Shown in pieces: positions 41,750 through 50,771 of a stretch of 64,000 nucleotides of DNA; position 1 is the stretch's first letter; the number at the start of each line of letters is the position of its first letter. Origin of the DNA: Actinomadura barringtoniae (GTDB lineage: Bacteria; Actinomycetota; Actinomycetes; Streptosporangiales; Streptosporangiaceae); the NCBI RefSeq assembly GCF_017573505.1, contig NZ_JAGEOJ010000018.1:1-64000 (forward strand). The letters are read 5' to 3'. The notes beneath the pieces are model-generated. The model ran no database searches. It was not told the origin of the DNA and saw only the letters and a list, made by a program, of their open reading frames with translations. Made by a program: the position numbers and the translations under genes.

Positions 41750-43902
41750 CAGGCATCGCCTCTCTGGGGTGCGGGCCCCTCCCACGCCTCGGGCTCGGGC
41801 TCGGGCGCGTTGAGCGGGGACTCGTCCGGCACGTACGGCTGGTACCACCCGTCCGGCGGTGGCGGCGGCCACTGCTCCCGCTTGCGCTTGCGCCCACCCG
41901 CCGGCCGCGCCGGATACCGCGGCTCCACCACATGCGGCTGCGGAGGCTGAGCGTGCGGCTCGTTCGACGACACCGGCTCAGGCACGAACGGCGGCTGAGC
42001 CGGCGGCGGCTCGGCCATGGATACCGGCTCCGGCCTAAGGCCCGGCTCAGGTGTGGGGTGCTGCTCGGCGGCGGGGAGCGGCTCGGCGCGGGGGAGTGGC
42101 TCGGGCTGCCAAGGCGGCTCGGACGCCGCCACGGGCTCGGGCACCAACGGCGGTCCGGGCTGAGCGTGCGGCTCTGGCGACGGCGGCTCGGCCGGAAGCT
42201 GCGGCTCGGCCTGGTAGACCGGCTCGGGCCGGGACGGGAGGTCGGCCTGGGGGACCGCTCCAGCCGGGTGTTGCGGCTGGTTCATCGACACCGGTTCCGG
42301 CTGGAACGCAGGCTCGAGCGTGGGGTTCGGCCCAGGCGTGGGCCCCGTCTCGGGCATCGGGTCCGGCTCGGCCATGGGGCGCGGCTCGGCCGTGGGGTGT
42401 GGGCCGGGGGTGGGGAGGGGGTGGGGCTGGGCGTTGGCGGCTACCGGGGCTCCGGCGTAGGCGGGCTCGGGGAGCGGCTCGGGGGCCGGGACGACCGGGG
42501 GTTGCTTGCCGTGCTTGGGGCCGAGCCAGCCGCGGCGGCTGGGGAGGGTGACGCCGCTGATGAGGCCGCCGACCAGGACCAGGCCCGCGCCCAGGAGGAG
42601 GCCGCTGGAGGTACCGGAGCGGAAGGTCTCCAGGCTCTCGGCGCTGGCGCCCTTCTCGGGGATGTGGTGGATCAGGATGCCGACGATGGCGATGCCGAAC
42701 GCGCCGGAGACCTCGCGGATGACGTTGAGGACGCCGCTGGCGACGCCGGCCTGGGCCTCGGGGACGGCCTTCAGGACGTACATCGCCAGGGGCATGCAGA
42801 GGGCGGAGCCGATGCCGACGATCATGACGCCGGGCATCAGGTCGAGATAGGTGTCGCCGCGGTGGAGCGTGGAGAACATGACCATGCCGGCGGCCATGGC
42901 CGCCATGCCGCCGCCGATGATGGGGCGCGGGCCCAGTTTGGCGGCGAGCCAGAAACCGAGCGGGGTCATCACCAGGATGGCGATCGACGGCGGCAGCATG
43001 ACCAGGCCCGCTTTGGGCGGAGAGAAGTCGAGATACATCTGCAGGAACGTGGCCGAATAGAAGATCAGGCCGTTGAAGCCGATTCCCCAGAGCATCTGCG
43101 AGAGGATTCCGCCCACGAACACTCTGTTACGGAAGAACTGCAGATTCATCATCGGATCGGGAGCCCAGCTCTCGACCACGATGAAGCAGACCAGTGCGAT
43201 CCCCGAGAGGGCGAAGACGCTCAGCACCGAGGGGTCGGTCCAGCCCTGTTTGCGGCCCGCCTCCAGCCCGTACGCGAGCGCGAACAGCATGGTGGCCGAG
43301 ATCAGCACGCCGGGCAGGTCGACCCGGGAGTTCTTGTTCTCGCCCTTGGCGGTCAGCACCACCAGGCCGAGCAGGATCACCAGGATGCCGGGGACGATGT
43401 TGATGAGGAAGATCCAGCCCCAGTACCAGTGCTGGACGATGAAGCCGCCGACGACCGGGCCGAGCGCGGTGGCGCCGGAGGCGGCGCCGACCCAGACGAT
43501 GGTGCCGAGGGAGCGCTGCTTGTCGGTGCGGCCGACGGTGACCATGACCAGCGTCGCAGGCAGGGCGAGCGCGGCGCCGCCGCCCTGGACGACGCGGGCC
43601 AGGATCAGCACGGCGTCGTCGGGGGCCAGCCCGCAGACCGCGGAGGCGCCGGTGAAGACGGTCATGCCCGCGGTGAAGGTGACCCGGCAGCCGTAGACGT
43701 CCGTGAGCCGCCCGCCCGCGATCATGAGGCAGGAGAACATCAGGATGTAGCCGGTCGCGACCCAGTCCTTGGCGGAGTTCGACAGGTCGAGCTCGTTGAT
43801 CATTGTGGGCAGGGCGTTCGTGACCACCGTGTTGTCCATGGTGATCATGAATGCGCTGACGGCCACGACCGCCAGCGCCCACCTGTATCGGCCGCGGGTC
43901 AA
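41746..43902 (-). CDS. DHA2-family MFS transporter with long Pro/Glu-rich tail
   Basis: The N-terminal part, about 475 residues, is a 14-helix major facilitator of the drug:H+ antiporter-2 (EmrB/QacA) type. It has the motif TMDNTVVTNALPTM in helix 1, GRLTDVYGCR (motif A) and GPVVGGFI (motif C). The remaining 240 residues are a hydrophilic, Pro/Glu/Gln-rich tail with loosely repeated QPEPVSM/AEP and EPVSSNEP elements, rare for this family. The gene is divergent from the PKS across 290 bp containing the shared operator, and is coupled to the glycosyltransferase. A role in lipid or glycolipid export, or in self-protection, is plausible. Confidence 0.88.
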   Translation of the reverse strand: MTRGRYRWALAVVAVSAFMITMDNTVVTNALPTMINELDLSNSAKDWVATGYILMFSCLMIAGGRLTDVYGCRVTFTAGMTVFTGASAVCGLAPDDAVLILARVVQGGGAALALPATLVMVTVGRTDKQRSLGTIVWVGAASGATALGPVVGGFIVQHWYWGWIFLINIVPGILVILLGLVVLTAKGENKNSRVDLPGVLISATMLFALAYGLEAGRKQGWTDPSVLSVFALSGIALVCFIVVESWAPDPMMNLQFFRNRVFVGGILSQMLWGIGFNGLIFYSATFLQMYLDFSPPKAGLVMLPPSIAILVMTPLGFWLAAKLGPRPIIGGGMAAMAAGMVMFSTLHRGDTYLDLMPGVMIVGIGSALCMPLAMYVLKAVPEAQAGVASGVLNVIREVSGAFGIAIVGILIHHIPEKGASAESLETFRSGTSSGLLLGAGLVLVGGLISGVTLPSRRGWLGPKHGKQPPVVPAPEPLPEPAYAGAPVAANAQPHPLPTPGPHPTAEPRPMAEPDPMPETGPTPGPNPTLEPAFQPEPVSMNQPQHPAGAVPQADLPSRPEPVYQAEPQLPAEPPSPEPHAQPGPPLVPEPVAASEPPWQPEPLPRAEPLPAAEQHPTPEPGLRPEPVSMAEPPPAQPPFVPEPVSSNEPHAQPPQPHVVEPRYPARPAGGRKRKREQWPPPPPDGWYQPYVPDESPLNAPEPEPEAWEGPAPQRGDAW

Positions 43903-44065
43903 CTGACTGCGCGGCGAGGGCCCCGAAACCCGGGGAGAACCGCCGCTTCCCCCTATTAACGAGAGTAGATATTGTTACGATTCGTTGGCATCCAGTTACA
44001 ACCCCTGACTCGCAGCCAAGGGATCCTCAACTATCCCATCAGGCCACATTGGTTACTAGTGGGTC

Positions 44066-44083
44066 TTGTCATCACCGTGACAA
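44066..44083. promoter_or_regulatory. Operator TTGTCA-N6-TGACAA, copy in the MFS/PKS divergent promoter
   Basis: Six-base perfect arms (seven with flanking C/G) flank TCACCG, 110 bp before the PKS start and 164 bp before the MFS start. It is identical in arms and spacing to the site at 34354-34371 and could control both divergent transcripts. Confidence 0.75.
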
Positions 44084-44192
44084 GTGAGCTGCGGGAAAAT
44101 GTGGGCTGCGTGCGCATCGTGATGCGGTCACGGTAGGACAAAGTGGTCCCTCCTGCTTCGAACGATCCTGGTTCATTGGGGGAACCCCGCGT

Positions 44193-47100
44193 ATGCAGAC
44201 GAATGATCGTTCCGGAGCCGCGCTCGACGAGACGCGGATCAGCGAGGATTCGATTCGTCGGTACCTGATCGACCAGATCGCGCGTCGCTCCAGGATCACG
44301 CCGGCGGAGGTCGACCCCGACCGTCCGCTCGAAGAGTTCGGACTGGCGTCCCGCGACGCCGTCGCGATCGCGGGCGAGCTCGAGCAGCTGCTCGGCCGCG
44401 CCCTTCCCGCCACGCTCGTCTGGGAACACCCGACCATCAACAAGCTGTCGGTCGCCCTCGTCGGCGGCGGCACCAAGACGGTCGTGCCCCCGGCGCCGGT
44501 GCCGGTCGCCGAGACGCCGATGCGGCCGGACGAGCCGATCGCGGTCGTCGGGATCGGCTGCCGCTTCCCGGGCGGCGAACGCGACCTGACCGGCCCCGAG
44601 GACTACTGGCGCTTCCTCACCGGGCGCGGTGACGCGATCCGCGAGGTGCCGGACGGCCGCTGGGACCCGTTCGACGACGGTTCTCCCGAGGTCGCCGACC
44701 GGCTGGCCAAGACCACGCGCCTCGGCGGCTTCCTGGACGACGTCGCCGAGTTCGACGCCCAGTTCTTCGGCATCACCCCGCGCGAGGCCGCGGTCATGGA
44801 CCCGCAGCAGCGCCTGGTGCTGGAGGTCGCCTGGGAGGCGTTCGAGCACGCCGGCATCGGCCCCGCCTCGCTGCGCGGCAGCCGCACGGGCGTGTTCGTC
44901 GGCGTCTCGGCCCCGGAGTACGCGGCGTTCACCGCCTCCGACTTCGCCTCGCTGGAGGCGTTCACCGCGACCGGCGCGGCGCTCAGCATCATCGCCAACC
45001 GGCTGTCCTACCTGCTCGACCTGCGCGGCCCGAGCATGATCGTGGACACCGCCTGCTCGTCGTCGCTGGTCTCCACGCACCTGGCGGTCCAGGCGCTGCG
45101 CGACGGCCAGGCCGACGTGGCGCTCGCGGGCGGCGTCAACCTGCTGCTCTCGCCGACGGTCACGATGACCTTCGACATGGCGGGCGGCACGGCCGCCGAC
45201 GGGCACTGCAAGCCGTTCGACGCCTCGGCCGACGGCATGGTCCGCGCCGAGGGCTGCGGCGCCGTCGTCCTCAAGCGGCTCTCGGACGCCGAACGCGACG
45301 GCGACCGGATTCTCGCCCTGGTCAAGGGCTCGGGCGTGAACTCCGACGGCCGTTCCAACGGCCTGGTCGCGCCCAACTCCGAGGCCCAGAAGGAGCTGCT
45401 GCGCGCGGTCTACGCCTCCGCCGGCATCGACCCGCGCGAGGTCGACTACATCGAGGCGCACGGCACCGGCACGTTCCTGGGCGACCCGATCGAGGCCAAG
45501 GCGCTCGGCGAGACCCTCGGGTCGGGCGCGGGCCGGGAGAGCGGCGAGCCGCTGCTGCTCGGCTCGGCCAAGTCCAACCTCGGCCACATGGAGTCGGCGG
45601 CGGGCGTCGCCGGGCTCATCAAGACCGTGCTGGCCCTGCACCACGGCACGATCCCGCCGTCCAACCACTACAAGGAGCCGAACCCGCACATCCCGTTCGA
45701 CGACCTGCGTCTCGCGGTCGTCGCGGAGGAGACGCCGTGGCCCGACCGTGGCCACCCCGCCCGCGCGGGCGTCTCGGGGTTCGGGTTCGGCGGTACGAAC
45801 GCGCACGTGATCCTGGAGGCGCCGCCGTCCCAGGAGACCAAGACCTCGCCGACGGCCGTGCGGACGTTCCCGCTGTCGGACACCGCCGACGACCGGGTCC
45901 GCGACAACGCCGCCGCCCTCGCCGGGTGGGTGCAGGCCCGCGATGACGTGTCGCTCGCCGACCTCGCGCAGACCCTGCACCGGCGCGGCGGCCGTGGCCG
46001 TTCGCGTGCGGCCGTGGCGGCACGTGACCGCGCCGGGCTGGTGGACGCTCTGAACGCGCTCGCCGAAGGCCGTCCCCACCAGGGCGTCGTCACCGGCACC
46101 GCGCTGGGCATGCCCGGCAAGCCGGTCTGGGTCTTCTCCGGCTACGGCGCGCAGCGCGCGGGCATGGCGCAGCGGCTCCTTGAGGAGGAGCCCGCGTTCG
46201 CCGAGGCCATCGACGACATCGACGCGCTGTTCGCCGAGGAGGGCGGCCCCGAGCTGTGGGCGCTCCTTGAGGACGGCGAGAAGCCGACCGAGCTGACCGC
46301 CACGATGCCGGTCCTGTTCGCGATCCAGGTCGCGCTCGCCCGCACGTGGAAGGCGTACGGCATCACCCCCGGCGCCGTGATCGGCCACTCGATGGGCGAG
46401 GTCGCCGCGGCGGTCGTCGCGGGCGCGATCACCCTCGAGGACGGCGTCAAGATCATGTGCCGCCGGTCCCGGCTGCTCACTCGGATCGTCGGCGGCGGCG
46501 CGATGGCCGTGCTGGGCGCGTCCGCGGCCGAAGTCGAGGCGCTGGCGCACGACCTGCCCGAGGTCTACGCGGCCGTGCACTCCTCGCCGAAGCAGACCGT
46601 GGTCACCGGCGACGCCGACCAGATCGCCACACTGATGGAGCGGGCCGAGGCCGAGGGCCGGCTGGCCCGCAAGGTCCAGGCCGAGGGCGCCGGGCACTCG
46701 CCGCAGGTCGATCCGCTGCTGGACGACCTGCGCGAGCTCCTCGCCGAGGTCGGGCACGAACGCGGCACCCCGCTCGCGGGCGGCATCCGGCTCTACACGA
46801 CCGCGCTGGACGACCCGCGAGCCCTCACCGACGAGTCGCTCCTGGACGCCGGCTACTGGGTCAAGAACCTGCGCAACCCGGTGCGGCTCGCCGACACCGT
46901 CGAGGCCGCCGCCGAGGACGGGTTCCGCGCGTTCGTCGAGATCAACGCGCACCCGATCCTGTCCCACGCCGTCGGCGAGACGCTGGACGGCAGCGGCGCG
47001 CTGGTCACCCACACCCTGAAGCGCGCGCGCAAGGGCGAGGAGACCGACGACACCCTGACCTTCCACGCCCAGCTGGCCGCGCTCGCCGCGAACGGCCTGC

Positions 47101-50100
47101 CCGCCGTCGCCCCGGGCGACGGCGGCGTGATCGACGCGCCGCTGCCCGCCTGGCGGCACGAACGGCACTGGGTCGACACCTCCAGGCGCAACGCCGGCGG
47201 CCGGGACGAGCACCCGCTGCTGGGCGCGCACGTCGAGCTGCCCGGCGAGGACCGGCACGCCTGGCGCGCCGACGTCGGCACCGAGGCGCAGCGCTGGTTC
47301 GAGGGCGCCAAGGTCCACGGCCTGCCGGTCCTGCCGGTCGCCGCGTTCGCCGAGATGGCGCTCGCCGCCGGGGCCGAGGTGCTCGGCGGCGACGCCGTGC
47401 GCGTCAACAGCCTGTGGATGGAGCGGCCGCTCGCGCTCGCCGACCACACCACGGTCACCACCACGTTCACCGAGTCCGACCAGCGGGTCGAGATCCACGC
47501 GCGGACGCCCGCCGGGACCTGGACCCGGCTGGCCAGCGCCGACGTCGGCGACGATCACCGTGGCCCGGCCGTGCCGCTGGCCGGTGCCGCGACCGACGTG
47601 GCCGCCGCCGAACGCGGCAGCCGCCACTACCGGCTCCACCCCGAGGTCCTCGACCGGGCCCTGGCCGTCCTCTACGCCGACGCGGGCGAGGGGACCTGGC
47701 AGGCCGAGACGGTCGGCAGCCTGCGCGTCTACGGGCCGACGCACCGCGGCGGGCACGTCCGCACCGAGGTCGTCCGGGACGACGAGGGCACCGTGGGATC
47801 GGTCCAGATCCTCGGCCCCGACGGCGAGATCCTGCTGGACGCCACCGGCATCGTGCTGCGCCGGGTCGAGCGTTCCGAGGTGCCGGTGCCGCTCGCGGAC
47901 AAGCTCGTCGAGCTGGTCTGGGACGAGACCGAGGCGCCCGAGCCGACGCTCACCGAGAGCGGCGACTGGCTGCTGCTCGCCGATGACGACGACGCGCTCG
48001 CCGGTGCCGTCTCCGCCGACCTGGAGGGACGCGGCCACCACGTCGCCCGCCGCCGCCACACCGACCCGGCCCTCGACGAGGTGCCCACCGGCGTGGTGTT
48101 CGTCCCGTCCGCCGACCTTGTGGACGAGAGCCTGGTCCTGGCCGTCGTCGGGATCGCGAACGCGCTGCCCGACGGCACCCGGCTGTGGATCGCCACCCGC
48201 AAGGCGCTGCCCGTGCTGGACGGCGAGGCGGGCGAGGCGAGCCAGGGCTTCGTGCGGGCGCTGACCCGCGTGCTGTCGTTCGAACGGACCGTCCTGCACG
48301 CGACCCTCGTGGACGTCGACCGGCCCGCCGACCTGGTCACCGAGCTGCTCGCGAACGGCGACGCACGCGAGGTCGCCTACCGTGGCGGCGTCCGCCACGT
48401 CGCCCGCCTCGACCAGGCCGCGCTGGACATGCCCGCCAAGCCCGGCCGCATCGTGCGGCGCGGCGGCGCGTACGTGATCACCGGCGGCTACGGCGGCATC
48501 GGGCTGGTCACCGCCCGCCTGCTCGCCGAGCGCGGCGCCGGGCGGATCGTGCTGTCGGGCCGCAGCGGCCCGGACGCCGACGCCGAGAAGGTCATCGCCA
48601 GGCTCCGCGAGAACGGCGTGCACGTCGGCGTCGTCCTCGGCGACATCGCCGAGCCGGGCGTCGCCGAACGCCTCGTCGAGGTCGCCCGCGAGGGCGGCCG
48701 GCGGCTGTGCGGCGTCGTGCACGGCGCGGGCGCGATCGACGACAGGCTGATCGTCGACCTCGGCGCGGAGGATCTGCACAGGGTGTGGACGGCCAAGGTC
48801 GAGGGCGCCCGGCAGCTCAGCCAGGCCACCTGGGACATCGACCTCGACTGGTTCGTCATGCACTCCTCGGCCGCGGCCCTGGTGGGCTCGCCCGGCCAGG
48901 CCGCCTACGCCGCCGCCAACGCAGCGATCGACGCGCTGATCTCCCACCGCCGCGCGAACGGGCGGGTCGGCACCACGATCAACTGGGGCACCTGGTCGCA
49001 GGTCGGCGGCGCCGCCGACCTGAAGGTCGCGGTCATCGAGGCGATCAGCCCGGCCGAGGGCGCCGAGGCGCTGGAGGCGCTGCTGTCGGAGGGCCGCACC
49101 GCCGCCGGTGTGCTGCGGTTCGACCCGGCCGCCGCCGTGAGCCTCTTCCCCGAGATCAAGAACATGCCGTACTTCGCCTCGCTGACCGCCGCCGCGGGCG
49201 ACGCGGCGGAGGCCGACGGCGGCGACTGGCCCGGCATCGACGCGATCCGCGAGCTCGACCCGGCCGAGGCCAGGCAGCGCATCGCCGCGCAGGTGCGGTG
49301 GCGGATCGCGACCGTGCTGGGCTTCGATCCCGAACGGCTCGACCCCGCCGTCCCGCTGACCGATCTCGGCCTCGACTCGCTCGTGGCCGTGCGGATCAAG
49401 AGCGGGGTGGAACACGACCTGGGCCTGACCGTTCCGGCAGCCGTGCTGCTCAAGGGCGCCAGCGTGAACGCCTTCGAGGAGTGGGCGGCCGAGGAGCTTG
49501 GCCTGTCCGGGGCGCCCGCGCCGTCCACGGGTGTGAGCGCGGTCTCCAACGCCGAGTCCGGCTACGTGATGCCGCGCGACGCCGCCGAACGGCTCGCCGT
49601 GCGGATCATCGAGGACGTCCTCGGGCTCGACCGGGTCGGCGTCACCGCCGACTTCTTCACCGACCTCGGCGGGCACGACCATCAGGCCGACCAGGTCGTC
49701 GCGCAGGTCGCGGCCGAGCTGGGCGGTGAGGTCACGCGCAGCGAGCTGTTCGCGACGCCGACCGCCGAGCACGTCGCCGAGTTCCTGCGGGCCGCCGACG
49801 AGGAGGCCGCCCGGCAGACCGTGCGGCCGCTGAAGGCCACCGGCACCCGGCGGCCGATCTTCATCGCGCACCCGGCGGGCGGCACCACCGCCTGCTACCG
49901 GCAGCTGATCGACCTGCTCGGCGCCGACCAGCCGGTGTACGGCCTCGAACGGTTCGACGACGCGCCCTCGGTGGAGGAACGCGCCGCCCGCTACGTCGAG
50001 GAGCTGCTGGTCGCCCAGCCCGAAGGGGCCTTCCGGCTCGGCGGCTGGTCGTTCGGCGCCGTCCTGGCCTACGAGACCGCCCGCCGGCTCACCGCCGCAG

Positions 50101-50729
50101 GGCGCGAGGTCGAGTTCGTCGCGCTCTTCGACGGCGGCCTGCCGCTGCCGGTCGAGGACGAGTCCGACACCCTCGCCCGCCGCTTCTCCGCGTTCACCGA
50201 CTACATCAACCAGACCTACGGCCTGGAGATCAGACTCACTTACGAGGAGCTGTCGGGGCTGGAGGAGGAGGCCCAGTTCGCGCTGGTGATGGAACGGGCG
50301 GCGCCGCTCGCCGACCTCATCCCGCCGGCCGCGCTGCACCACCAGCTGACCTCGCACCAGGACACCCGGTCCCTTGAGGCATATCAGCCCAAAACCTACG
50401 ACGGCCGCGTGATCCTTTACTACGCTCCCGAAGAGACGCCGTGGGCCGTGAAGGACGCCCGCTACGTCCTGGACGGCACGAACGGCTTCGGGCCGCTGTG
50501 CCCCGCCCTGGAGAAGGTCACCATCCCCGGGGTGCACCACCTGAACCTGCTGGACCCGCCCGGTGTGGAGCTGCTGGCCGCGCACCTGGAGGACCAGCTC
50601 GCCGCACGTTCGCACGACGCACGTTCCGCAGCCGCACATCCCGCGGACGCACGTTCCGCGGACGAGGTACCGGAGGCCGCTGGCGCGACCGAGGCCGGCC
50701 TCTCCGTTTCCGCCCCCCAGGCCCCCTGA
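44193..50729 (+). CDS. Type I PKS, Pks13-like N-terminus: ACP-KS-AT-DH(inactive)-KR-ACP-carrier(inactive)-TE
   Basis: This 2178-residue single-module synthase starts with a carrier domain (about 15-92) whose FGLASRDAVAIA motif (Ser53) matches the Pks13 type loaded by FadD32. Next is KS (113-545; Cys288 in DTACSSS, His423, His465). AT (640-950) has Ser733 in GHSMG and selectivity motif GAGH at 832-835. DH (1005-1225) has Ala1039 where AxxxGxxxxP should begin with His, although Asp1154 is kept. KR (1240-1615) has GGYGGIG, Ser1558/1559, Tyr1572, Asn1576 and IDD, suggesting B type. ACP2 (1695-1770) has GLDSL Ser1729. A further carrier-like domain (1797-1868) has GGHDH, Asp instead of Ser. TE (1885-2135) has GWSFG Ser1953, Asp1980 and His2115/2116. 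Predicted chemistry is one condensation and one ketoreduction with no dehydration, then release. ATG 44193 gives an intact first domain. Confidence 0.95.
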   Translation: MQTNDRSGAALDETRISEDSIRRYLIDQIARRSRITPAEVDPDRPLEEFGLASRDAVAIAGELEQLLGRALPATLVWEHPTINKLSVALVGGGTKTVVPPAPVPVAETPMRPDEPIAVVGIGCRFPGGERDLTGPEDYWRFLTGRGDAIREVPDGRWDPFDDGSPEVADRLAKTTRLGGFLDDVAEFDAQFFGITPREAAVMDPQQRLVLEVAWEAFEHAGIGPASLRGSRTGVFVGVSAPEYAAFTASDFASLEAFTATGAALSIIANRLSYLLDLRGPSMIVDTACSSSLVSTHLAVQALRDGQADVALAGGVNLLLSPTVTMTFDMAGGTAADGHCKPFDASADGMVRAEGCGAVVLKRLSDAERDGDRILALVKGSGVNSDGRSNGLVAPNSEAQKELLRAVYASAGIDPREVDYIEAHGTGTFLGDPIEAKALGETLGSGAGRESGEPLLLGSAKSNLGHMESAAGVAGLIKTVLALHHGTIPPSNHYKEPNPHIPFDDLRLAVVAEETPWPDRGHPARAGVSGFGFGGTNAHVILEAPPSQETKTSPTAVRTFPLSDTADDRVRDNAAALAGWVQARDDVSLADLAQTLHRRGGRGRSRAAVAARDRAGLVDALNALAEGRPHQGVVTGTALGMPGKPVWVFSGYGAQRAGMAQRLLEEEPAFAEAIDDIDALFAEEGGPELWALLEDGEKPTELTATMPVLFAIQVALARTWKAYGITPGAVIGHSMGEVAAAVVAGAITLEDGVKIMCRRSRLLTRIVGGGAMAVLGASAAEVEALAHDLPEVYAAVHSSPKQTVVTGDADQIATLMERAEAEGRLARKVQAEGAGHSPQVDPLLDDLRELLAEVGHERGTPLAGGIRLYTTALDDPRALTDESLLDAGYWVKNLRNPVRLADTVEAAAEDGFRAFVEINAHPILSHAVGETLDGSGALVTHTLKRARKGEETDDTLTFHAQLAALAANGLPAVAPGDGGVIDAPLPAWRHERHWVDTSRRNAGGRDEHPLLGAHVELPGEDRHAWRADVGTEAQRWFEGAKVHGLPVLPVAAFAEMALAAGAEVLGGDAVRVNSLWMERPLALADHTTVTTTFTESDQRVEIHARTPAGTWTRLASADVGDDHRGPAVPLAGAATDVAAAERGSRHYRLHPEVLDRALAVLYADAGEGTWQAETVGSLRVYGPTHRGGHVRTEVVRDDEGTVGSVQILGPDGEILLDATGIVLRRVERSEVPVPLADKLVELVWDETEAPEPTLTESGDWLLLADDDDALAGAVSADLEGRGHHVARRRHTDPALDEVPTGVVFVPSADLVDESLVLAVVGIANALPDGTRLWIATRKALPVLDGEAGEASQGFVRALTRVLSFERTVLHATLVDVDRPADLVTELLANGDAREVAYRGGVRHVARLDQAALDMPAKPGRIVRRGGAYVITGGYGGIGLVTARLLAERGAGRIVLSGRSGPDADAEKVIARLRENGVHVGVVLGDIAEPGVAERLVEVAREGGRRLCGVVHGAGAIDDRLIVDLGAEDLHRVWTAKVEGARQLSQATWDIDLDWFVMHSSAAALVGSPGQAAYAAANAAIDALISHRRANGRVGTTINWGTWSQVGGAADLKVAVIEAISPAEGAEALEALLSEGRTAAGVLRFDPAAAVSLFPEIKNMPYFASLTAAAGDAAEADGGDWPGIDAIRELDPAEARQRIAAQVRWRIATVLGFDPERLDPAVPLTDLGLDSLVAVRIKSGVEHDLGLTVPAAVLLKGASVNAFEEWAAEELGLSGAPAPSTGVSAVSNAESGYVMPRDAAERLAVRIIEDVLGLDRVGVTADFFTDLGGHDHQADQVVAQVAAELGGEVTRSELFATPTAEHVAEFLRAADEEAARQTVRPLKATGTRRPIFIAHPAGGTTACYRQLIDLLGADQPVYGLERFDDAPSVEERAARYVEELLVAQPEGAFRLGGWSFGAVLAYETARRLTAAGREVEFVALFDGGLPLPVEDESDTLARRFSAFTDYINQTYGLEIRLTYEELSGLEEEAQFALVMERAAPLADLIPPAALHHQLTSHQDTRSLEAYQPKTYDGRVILYYAPEETPWAVKDARYVLDGTNGFGPLCPALEKVTIPGVHHLNLLDPPGVELLAAHLEDQLAARSHDARSAAAHPADARSADEVPEAAGATEAGLSVSAPQAP

Positions 50730-50771
50730 CCTCAGGGGCCCGTTCCACACCCCGCTCGACGGAGGAGATCA

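Noticed and set aside
44100-44140. Tiny leader peptide (MWAACAS) before the PKS
   Set aside because: Seven codons without a convincing ribosome-binding site or attenuator; likely chance.
47316-47325. His1042 as the catalytic His of the PKS dehydratase
   Set aside because: It is three residues off the HxxxGxxxxP spacing. The spacing fits Ala1039-x3-Gly1043-x4-Pro1048.
44031-50750. A 2239-codon open frame on the minus strand across the whole PKS
   Set aside because: It is a GC-bias shadow of the PKS. The plus-strand frame has full domain structure, while the antisense translation is Arg/Gly/Asp-rich with no domains.
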